From Brassica napus (Eukaryota; Streptophyta; Magnoliopsida; Brassicales; Brassicaceae): a DNA stretch of 64,000 bases. The translations under genes and the position numbers were made by a program. Shown here in pieces: positions 55,423 to 64,000 of the stretch. The notes beneath the pieces are model-generated. The model did no database searches. It was not told the DNA's origin and saw only the letters and a program-made list of their open reading frames with translations. Within the stretch, counting starts at the first letter, position 1. Each line of letters starts with the position of its first letter. Where the stretch lies: NCBI RefSeq assembly GCF_020379485.1, contig NC_063442.1, forward strand, positions 15,746,009 through 15,810,008, written 5' to 3'.

Positions 55423-56234
55423 CTGTGTTTAAAAAGGCGCTCGCCTTATGCGCCAAGGCGCAAGGCGCACTCAGGCGATAGCTCCATCGCCATGCACATC
55501 CCAGGCAAGGGTATGGTCCCTAAGGCGCTCGCCTAGTGCGCTTTGGCCATAAAGCGGTGCCTTCAAAGGCGATGCAAAGGCGCGCCTTGGAGACCCTATG
55601 TTAACCGACACTAAACCAGGTACGAAACCAAACCCTGCTTTAACTAATTCACCAATCTTATAACAAAACGTCAAAAATACTCATCAAAACCCTAGCTCCC
55701 TCTTCAAAGTTAAACCAAACGTCAAAAATTCTCACAAAACATATATCTCACAGTGTTTTGCTTAAGGTTAGTCTCATAGGTTCTTCTTCTTATTATTATG
55801 ACTACTTGTGTTTCTTGGTTACAGTCTAGAATGCACTGCGATTGCTTATCTCTGTAATTTTGGTGCTTCTTTTCTTTTATACAGTAAGTGATTGATGCTT
55901 ACATAATTGACGCTTACTAGTATATTGTAGCTTGAGGACTCCTGTGATCAAGTTGATGTATAATCTTTGTTTGTAACTGAAACAAATCTAATATATATTG
56001 AAATTCATTTTTAACATGTATTTTATTGCTCTTTATGGTATAGTTTGTGTTTGCATGTTCTTTACGTTATTGAATGCTTTATTTGCATGTTCATCATCAT
56101 AGTAATTTAGTTTTTTTTTTTTTTTAATCACAGTTTCAAGTGGTCTTCAAGGCGAGAGCCTCGATGCGCCATGGCGCAAGGCGCAAGGCACATACTTCAT
56201 CGCCATGGAGCGCCATGAGCCTTTTTAAACACAG
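55423..56234. mobile_element. hAT element inserted in RSA1 coding exon (812 bp)
   Basis: Perfect 16-bp terminal inverted repeats CTGTGTTTAAAAAGGC / GCCTTTTTAAACACAG with an exact 8-bp duplication, diagnostic of hAT. Subterminal regions are packed with GGCGC motifs (AAGGCGCAAGGCGCACTC at the left, GGCGCAAGGCGCAAGGC at the right), the usual hAT transposase-binding pattern. The centre is AT-rich with no transposase. Confidence 0.93.
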
Positions 56235-56242
56235 GCCTGAGC
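56235..56242 (+). repeat. 8-bp target-site duplication GCCTGAGC (right)
   Basis: Exact repeat of 55415-55422; followed by AGGACTGCTCTGGAAG, the continuation of the exon. Confidence 0.92.
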
Positions 56243-58584
56243 AGGACTGCTCTGGAAGATCTTTCTTCAGATAAATTATTTGAAGAGCGTATACCTCATA
56301 TTTGCAACATATTAAAGTTTGCTGTTCTTAAAAAAGATCATTCGTTGATGGCCACTGGTGGTCCTTGGGATCCCACAGATGGCATGGACCCATCAGTTGA
56401 TCAGTCTTCCTTAATCACGACAATGCTGAGGTGTGTTTCTTCTCTTGTTCGTTTTTGTCATTCTTTTCTACCTTGTATTCGTTGTCTTGAGGCATGGAAG
56501 GTATTTTGCGTTGCAGACACACAAAGGATAAGCTTCATCTTGATCTGAGCAACTGCCGTCACTGGAATCCCTTTCTAGAGGTAGGTTTGACATCTCTTAG
56601 TTTAAGACTGCATTGAGATGTTGAACAAGTGGGGACGTCATAGTAGAGTATCCGAGCTTATTAGTGGTTGCTTTATTTATTAATGTTTTCGTTAGTCTAT
56701 TAAATATTTTTTCTAACTGTCTTAAATTGTTGGACCCTCAACCATTGCTATTAGCCTATCCAAAGATTTGCTATGAATAGCTTTGCCAACTTTGTTAACT
56801 TGGTTCCTCGATTGCATATTGCTGTAGATATGGTAGCTTCAGTATAGATACATACAAAGCTAACCAAGCAATATTATTTACTTGTTATCTGGAGATCTAA
56901 ATAGCTTTGTTTGACCTCTTTTTTTTTGGCGTTTACAGATACATTACGACAGAGTTGGTACGGATGGAGTTTCAATCTTCAAAGAGATCACTGTACTATT
57001 TGTCCCTGATTTATCAGAATGTCTTCCTTCATTTGACGCTTGGAGAACCCAATGGTTGGCACACAGGAAAGTTCTTGCTGAGAGAGATAGACTACTTTCT
57101 CAGGAGGCTAAGAAAGATGTCATTGTAGGAAAGGGAAGTGATAATGCCGGTGAAGTAGCCAAGGATGCGGAGAAAAAGACCCCAGGAACTAAGAAGGTGG
57201 TGAAAAAGATTGTTAAAAGAGTTGTTAAAAGGCCTGTCAACGATGGAAAGGCAACTGATAAGAAAGATGAGAAGCCGGATGAAAAGGATGTTCCTGGAAA
57301 GGTTGCCATTTCAGGTGATAACCAAGGGGAGAGCTCAGATCCTAGTGCTAAGGGTAATGAACAGACTCCTTCAAAGACAATCGTAAAGAAAAAAATCATC
57401 AAAAAAGTGGCTAAAAAGAAGATTGCTGAAGTAGACAATAACATGGACGGTGACTTGAAGAATAATGGAGAGAATGATGAGGAAAAGGTGGTGGAGGCAG
57501 AGAAGAAAACTCCTGATTCAGGTAGTATGGAGATGAAATCTCCTGCAGGAAAGAAGGAAGAGAGTGCCTCCAAAATTGTGGAAACAAAACAGAAGGCGGG
57601 ATCTCCGAGTACTGAGAAAAAGGAGGGTGCTTCTAGTTCAACAAAGGACATTAAGGCAGGTGAAGATAAGAAGGCTGAAAAGAAAGACAAGTCAGAGAAC
57701 CAATCCGAGGGCAAAAAGGTTGACGAGAAAAAGGCAAAAGAAAAAATTAACGAGAAAGAGATTAAAGAGAGAAGTGGAAAAGATGAGTCCATACTACAAG
57801 TGAAGGACAAGAAAAAGTCTGACGAACCTCCTCGGCCAGGATTTGTTCTACAAGTGAAACGGAACAAAGATTCTAAAGTAGGTGGACAATAAGTCAAGGT
57901 TTCAGGTTTAGTAATAGCAGCTTTCACTTATTTGGAGTTTTTTTCTTTTTAGCAGTTGCGTTCACTTTCGGTCTCCCTGGACTCGCTTTTGGATTACACT
58001 GACAAGGACATTGATGAGTCATCATTTGAGGTTAGTCTTTTTCCTGTGTGGTTACTGCTTTGCTTAGCATGTTTCCATTGTCTCTCTTAGCTAACTCAAT
58101 GTACGTGTTTTGTTATAGCAACTGAACTACTAAGTTTTCATCAATATTATGTATGTTCTTGCAGCTTTCATTGTTTGCTGAATCGATGTTCGAGATGCTA
58201 CAGTATCAAATGGGTACTCGTATCTTAGAATTTCTCAAGGTTGGTTTGTAACTGATTTATGATGTTTTGTTTTTTGAGCTACCATAACTGTTTTCTTACA
58301 CTTCTTTTTTTTGTCCTTGGTAGAAATTACGTGTAAAATTTGTGAGAGAGAGAAACCAACGAAAGAGGCGTCAAGAAGAGTTATCTGCCAAGGAAAAGGA
58401 AGCAAAAGCACAAAATAAGCGTCAAAAGACTGACAAGGAAGCCACTGTTACAACTGAATCTGTTCCTGAGAAGGATGACAAGAAAAATTCAGCAAAGGAA
58501 ACGGTAGCTAACACTGAAGACACTAAAAAAGCCACCGGTGATGAAGCTGCTACGATGGAAGCGGATATCAAGGATGAGGAGGAT

Positions 58585-58665
58585 GAAGAGATTGATGAAG
58601 ATCCAGAGGAAGACCCTGAAGAGGATCCTGAAGAAGACCCTGAGGAATGCGAGGAGATGGACGAT
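58585..58665 (+). repeat. EDPE-coding acidic tandem repeat in RSA1 exon 14
   Basis: GAAGAYCCWGAGGA-type units encode EDPEEDPEEDPEEDPEE, matching a longer stretch of the same repeat in the Arabidopsis protein as I recall it. Confidence 0.75.
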
Positions 58666-59490
58666 GAAAATCCTGAGCAAGAAGAAACTGCTGAAGAGGT
58701 ATGATTTATACATTATTTGCCATGCAGTTTCCAACTTACATTATCGTAAGTTTTATTTTAGCCAACAAGATGTTATGTTCATCAATCTTGTCCATTTGTT
58801 CTGTGTCTCTTCTTCAGCCGCAGAAGAATGAAGAAAACAGTGAGAAGACTAGCAGCGCTGTTGCTCGTCCTATAACTGAAGTCGCAACTGATAGAAAAGA
58901 AGAGATCGTGGAGAAGACTGATTCCAAATCTGCTGAGATCAAACCCAAGTCGGAGTCAGGCAAGCACGGGAAGCAAGAGGAAGGAACATCTGATGCACCA
59001 AAAAAAGAAGAAACGGTTGATAAAGAGTTGTTGCAGGTAGAAAATCTGCTTTGACTATTATAATGTCCTTAAGCTTTTACCGTTTTTGTTGGTGCTAAAG
59101 CTTCTTCTGACTCAGGCTTTCAGATTCTTTGATCGTAACCAAACAGGCTATGTTAGGGTAAGAAGAAGCTTAATCCATCTTCTAAGCCATCTTTCTTATC
59201 TCTCAGAATGAATTTACAATACCGTTTACATTTTTTGTTCTTTCACAGGTTGATGATATGAGAACAACTATGCACAGCTTGGGAAAGTTTCTATCTCACC
59301 GAGAAGTCAAGGTAAAAGAGATTTCTCTATACTTGAGTTTGTCAATCATTTTAACAAAGATATAGAGAAATGAATTATTTGTGTCTTTTTTGATCTTTGG
59401 CAGGAACTTGTGCTGAGTGCTTTGTTAGAGAGCAACACTGGAAGAGATGATCGGATTTTATACAATAAGCTCGTTAGGCTGTCTTTATAG

Positions 59491-60923
59491 AGAGTGATGA
59501 TATTTAATAATGGCCGTCTTGTTTAGTGATTTTCTCTTGGGAACTTCACGAGAAATGTTTTTTCTTAAATTTAATTCGACTATTGTTCAATAATATCTGC
59601 TTTGGACAGAACTTTGTTTTTTTTATGTATATTGCAAATTAATATTTGGTCTGTTTCTTAAAATTCGACTATTGTTAAATACTAATATTTTTAAGACCGG
59701 ATATCTGATTTGATCTGTTATATGCATATATTTACGTATATTTAAATAATTATATACATAAATCATATAAATATTTTTTTTTTGTATAAGCTTTACAATA
59801 TTTGTATTTATTACGTTTTTTATATTGGTTATTAGAATTTTTAATAGTAAATAATATATTAATAATAGTAATTCTAATTAATTCACAGGGACGTGCTTTT
59901 TTCATTTTAATTTTACGCATGACTGTATAGATACATTTTCGTTTATAACCGTTTAATGTACCTTTTCGTTTATAACTGGTTCTATTTTTAAATTCTGTTT
60001 TTTAATTTATTTATTTTAATTCTATTTATTATTTTTTGTGTGTTTCCTAACCATATATTATGTTGTTTTGTTTATTATCACTTTTAACTTGAAATATTGC
60101 ATCTTTATCTTATGTCTTCTTAAGTCTAAATATTTTTATCATTTCACTTATAATTGTTGTTTTTAAAATTATATTTTTTTATTTTCATATGTATAATGTT
60201 CTATTGGAAATTTAAGTGAATCGGTGTAAGCATTTAAATGAACCAGTACAATTGTTTGGATGAGCATTTACAATTGTTTAATGGAACTATTACATCTTTC
60301 ATGATTAACCATTGTAAGTTTTGGTGTTCAGCTATTGTAATTCGATTAACCATTGCAATATTTGATGGTTAACCATCACAATCTTTGGTCTCTCTATATA
60401 TATAGTAGTTGTGAACAATGAAAAAATCAAACAACAAAAAAATATCAGATCGAAGAAAAAATATATATATAAAGGAGAAAGATTCTCTTACTCCAAAGGA
60501 TCATAAAATGTTTTTGGAGAAACACATATAAAACTTGGAAACTTTGTTTATATATTTTGTATATTTGCTTAATAGAAAAGGTAAATTTATTTGTCTTATC
60601 CTACGAAAATATTTCATGTAACTCGACTTGACAATGGTCAAAATATTTAATCTTCAAATGCTAATCAATTATTGTTCAGAAATGCATGTGTGGCAAACGA
60701 TTTATTAGAAGGAGATGAAGAGTGGCAAGATACAATTAAAAAGCATCAATTTGGGACACACCAAATCAATTGGTATTTATCAATCATATTATTAATTTAT
60801 TGGAAAGTTACAAATTCATTACAGTTAATGAAATTCATATTGAAAATAATTTCCTTAATACATAGATTTACAGTAAAAAAAATCGGTGAACAAATTTATA
60901 ACAAACTCGTGTTTCATTCCGAA
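59491..60923. other. AT-rich intergenic region
   Basis: RSA1 3' flank, then AT-rich sequence. About 60200-60380 has loose repeats around AACCATTGTAA / TTACAATTG. A TATA-like TCTCTATATATATAG near 60398 is followed by ACAATG and an A-rich leader-like stretch, but no gene follows. Confidence 0.35.
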
Positions 60924-61731
60924 TCTTATATATTAAAACAGAAGTCACAACTTTGATTCATGTGTGATTTTTTTTTTTTAAAATAGACCATCATTAGAAA
61001 TCAATCATCATTCATTTATAACTAATAACATGGCTTAATAATATAACACAACTAATATAACTATAACCCCTACAAAACCGGAATGGTAAACATGACCAAT
61101 TTTTAATTTTTATTAAATATAAAATCAATTTATAGATAGCCAGGATGTAAACCATTATCAAACCAGTCCGTAGACCAATACATTATCCTATTGTTATTAT
61201 TTTGAACATGCAATATTAATCAAATTTCGACTAACCCCTTAGACTAACGACGAACACTATACCAAATGGGTTTAATTAATCACCATATGTATATTACGTT
61301 TATAAAACAAATTTTATACACCAAATCTGAATTACAAACTAACTAATTGCACCGTAATATTTTACAGGCACAATATATTATAGTGTTAAAAATTTGATGT
61401 TTTTAACAGTATCCCAATTTTTTTTATCTATTACCAATTTGATTTAGTTTTTAACAGTAGGTCCAATTTAATTTAAATTTTATATATATTTCAAATTTAG
61501 AAATAAAAAAATATGTAAAATAATACTGTTACATAATTATAATTTCAAAACAAAATATGTTACAAGAATACAAAATTTGAATTTTTATAATAATAATATC
61601 ATAAATCACATAAACACATGTATAATAGAGTTAGATAATACATAATACTAAACTATATTAATTTATTGATAAATTTTGTTTTATAAACTAAAATAATTTA
61701 GTATATAAAATAAAACCCGCACGAGATCTAG
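60924..61731 (+). mobile_element. Small non-autonomous Helitron (808 bp)
   Basis: Starts A|TCTTATATATTAAAACAGAA then GTCACAACTTTG. Ends AACCCGCACGAGATCTAG|T, with a reduced hairpin. The 5' end is the same type as the nested Helitron at 7662-9228. Confidence 0.6.
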
Positions 61732-61732
61732 T

Positions 61733-62292
61733 GACAATTAAGAATGGTGTTTTTATTATTTTCTAATACAACAAATTTTCATATCTATAATCGTTAAAAA
61801 ATTTCATTTCTTCAACTTTAAAAAGTTTATAAACGTTAAAAAAGTTGGTGTTTACAGTTATAACAAAAATGGCATTATTAAAATGATTCTTAAGATCAGT
61901 TACAAAAAATGATTTTTGAGATATATATATTAAGATAGTAAGAATATGTGTTGTAAAGATGAAGAGTTATTGTGTACCACACAAATGCACCAAGTGCTCA
62001 GATGTCATGATGTCGAATCTATGTACCGGAGAGAAGAAAATAAATAGAGCTTGTTAAGTAAACAAATGTTAATAAGTATATTTGATAAAAAAAAAACAAA
62101 TGTTAATATATTGATCTAAGAGGTGTGCATGTTTAAAAAAATACCAATGAGGAGTTGCAAGTCAAAGAGACGGTTACAAACTTAACTTCTCTTTTGTAAC
62201 CTTCATTTTGTTATTAAATACTTTTTTTTATTTAACAGATTATTTGTCGAAAAACTAAACTGTCAAAAATTTATTGTAGTCTACTAATCACA
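61733..62292. other. AT-rich spacer
   Basis: No gene or clear element. Confidence 0.4.
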
Positions 62293-62743
62293 TCTCTATA
62301 ATCTTTTCGTTTATTTTCTAAAAGCGTCTAAAAATGTATAATTTTTCTAAATAAATGTCAAAGTTGTGAATTTCATCATGCTGTATCTTTTCATCCTAAA
62401 AATGACATTAGTTAAATTTTTTTATCAAAATATATAAGTATATATCTATTAATCTTAACAATATATTTTTTTCATTTTAAAAATTGCGTTGGTCTAAAAG
62501 AAGTTGTCAAATGTATAAGGATGTGTCTTTCCATTTTAGATGTTGCTTTTGTTAAAAATAAATTGTCAAAAGTGTATATTTTCTCCAAATAAATGTGAAA
62601 ATTTGCACTTTTTCATCTTAAGTGACATTTTTAAAAAAGTGTTGTCAAAATTTATGAATATGTATCCTTTCATTTTATATAAAATGTGGCATAATTTTTT
62701 CAAAATGAGTTCCCGTGCGATATCTTACGGGTTCCTTACCTAG
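62293..62743 (+). mobile_element. Possible small Helitron with internal degenerate repeats
   Basis: The 3' end has hairpin CCCGTGCGATATCTTACGGG, then TTCCTTACCTAG|T at 62743. A matching 5' end A|TCTCTATAATCTTTTCGTTT lies at 62293. Inside, the phrase TTGTCAAAAGTGTAT...TTTCATTTTA recurs several times. A scrap of the same 3' end (AATGAGTTCTCGTGC) recurs at about 62806. Confidence 0.5.
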
Positions 62744-62744
62744 T

Positions 62745-64000
62745 TCTTATAATAAAATATTACATTATTTTTGGATTTAAAAAATAATTATAAATATTTT
62801 TCCAAAATGAGTTCTCGTGCTATAAATATCAATCTAACTTTAAAGATAATTTTTACAAATTTTAATTTATCTTTTTATAGTTTTGTGCTGATTTTTGTTT
62901 ATTTTTATATACGTGATTATTTATAAATATATTTTTTTAAACTCTATATCTTTTTGAATATTTTATTTTTGGTAATTTGTTGTTTAATTTTTTATTTACT
63001 TTATCAAATTAAGATGCTGATTTTTATATTATTATAATGATATTTTAAAATTCTATGTGAACATTTAAATAATATATATCCTCAATTTTGAAATCATATG
63101 TTATTTAGATTCATATGTAATGAAAAAGTGATTTAGATTTACATTGTCTTTATTATTTGAAATCCTTATATTTTTAAGATTATTTTTGTTACTTAATTTT
63201 ATGTTGATCTTCCAAGCATTTATTTTTTATAATAAACTGATTGTTTTAGTTATTTGGAAATTTTGTTTACTAAATTTATTAATGATTTTTTTTTGAAAGA
63301 AATAGCTTCCATTTTGAAATCATATTTTGTTAGATTCATATTTAATGAAAAGTGCTTTAGATTCATATTGTTTTTATTAATTTAAATTCTTGTAGTCGTC
63401 TTTAAGATTTTTTTGTTAGTTAATTTTATGTTGGTCTTTCAAAGGTTTACTTTATATATCAAATTGATTCCTTTTATAATTTTGTCTTTTCACTAAATTG
63501 AATAGTAGTTTCCTTTTTATTTTGAAATAAACATTTTTTTTGAAATTTTTAGAATAATAATTAAAATAGTAATTTGACATATTTTGGTGCTTTAAAACAA
63601 TATGTGGCTTCTCAATGATTTATTGCATCAAATTACATATAGTACATATTTTTGTTGGAATATTTTCAGTAGTATATAACCTAAATTTTGTAAATCATGT
63701 GTTTTAGATTTATATAGTTATAATTTTTTGAAAGTATTGCATTTTTAAATTAACTATTATATTTGTTTCTTATATTTATGTTAATTTTTGAAATTTTATT
63801 TTATATAGTATAGATTTGTACATGATATTTTTAATTTTGTAAGCTTAACTTATTTGATAATTATTTATATTTTATTTTGAAATAAAAAAGTTTCGTAATA
63901 TTAACATTTTTTTTTAAATACCAAATTTAAAAATGATTTGGTATATTTTTGATGTTTTAAAATAATATGTGAACATTCTCATAATTTATAATATGAACTT
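62745..64000. repeat. AT-rich degenerate tandem repeats
   Basis: Units beginning TTGAAATCATAT...TTAGATTCATA start at 63088 and 63314 (spacing 226), with a weaker third near 63690. Each continues into ATTTTATGTTG and a TCCAAGCATTT/TTCAAAGGTTT stretch. No coding sequence. The array runs off the window. Confidence 0.5.

Larger units (their letters stand above)
52327..59490 (+). pseudogene. RSA1: RSA1/EMB1579 (CCAR1-like) gene interrupted by a hAT element in exon 9
   Basis: Eighteen coding exons: 52327-52395, 52498-52965, 53050-53150, 53354-54079, 54179-54224, 54737-54829, 54913-54968, 55165-55267, 55399-56430 (interrupted), 56517-56580, 56939-57877, 57956-58030, 58165-58239, 58324-58698, 58818-59036, 59116-59157, 59249-59311, 59404-59490. 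Without the insert and one duplication copy they sum to 3813 nt, an intact 1270-codon frame. The N-terminus is Gly/Ser/Tyr-rich (MYSSRGSGYGQQPYGSQ). An Arg/Glu dipeptide region, an S1-like/DBC1-type part (VLSSRLVDMERDYVTLDKRY, MDPSVDQSS), a Lys-rich region and a C-terminal EF-hand-like part (AFRFFDRNQTGYVRVDDMRT) follow. It matches At2g03150, a nuclear protein needed for embryogenesis and salt tolerance. Unless the insert is spliced out, translation stops inside it (TAG 55534-55536). Confidence 0.88.

Noticed and set aside
57100..57927. Long minus-strand open frame (275 codons)
   Set aside because: Mirror of the Lys/Glu-rich RSA1 exon 11; Ser/Phe-rich composition is what the complement of that tract would give.

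Overview
This is a nuclear plant window, almost certainly from Brassica or a close Brassicaceae relative. Its genes have spliceosomal introns with GT/AG borders. Recognisable Arabidopsis thaliana orthologues lie in the order of A. thaliana chromosome 2, roughly At2g02870 to At2g03150 (locus numbers recalled, not searched): F-box/kelch protein (+), phytochrome kinase substrate PKS1 (-), mTERF protein SOLDAT10 (-, broken), MADS-box AGL30 (+), MED8 (+), signal peptide peptidase SPP (+), an F-box protein (-, frameshifted) and RSA1/EMB1579 (+, interrupted). A tRNA-Ala(AGC) and two tandem U2 snRNA genes sit between the F-box/kelch gene and PKS1. Many genes of the Arabidopsis interval are missing, as expected for one fractionated copy of a triplicated Brassica genome.

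Layout. 1-14.7 kb is AT-rich transposon land: a PIF/Harbinger element with a TTA target-site duplication carrying a fused transposase remnant and an apparently intact GRF zinc-finger gene (3172-5840), then Helitrons inserted next to and inside each other (6375-14158). 14.7-23.4 kb is a gene island (F-box/kelch, tRNA-Ala, duplicated U2 region, PKS1). 23.4-31 kb holds two large Helitrons, one with a LINE fragment and a 364-bp tandem duplication, and a MULE-like MITE. 31.7-37.2 kb is a young LTR retrotransposon (near-identical LTRs, TSD AATAT) nested in a repeat whose end resembles a CACTA terminus. That repeat abuts the 3' end of the SOLDAT10 pseudogene. 38-59.5 kb is gene-dense (AGL30, MED8, SPP, F-box, RSA1) with small MITEs between genes and an 812-bp hAT element inside an RSA1 coding exon. 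59.5-64 kb is AT-rich with small Helitrons and degenerate repeats.

Most intact genes are regulators: Skp1-Cullin-F-box recognition, phytochrome/phototropin signalling, pollen MADS, Mediator and splicing snRNA. They do not form a pathway; their order reflects ancestral synteny. I see no clear new defence-like or otherwise undescribed system. The points most worth checking are the hAT-interrupted RSA1 exon, the non-autonomous LTR element with a 937-codon ORF of unknown function, the GRF gene carried in a Harbinger element, the tandem and nested Helitrons, and the paired changes in the duplicated U2 genes.
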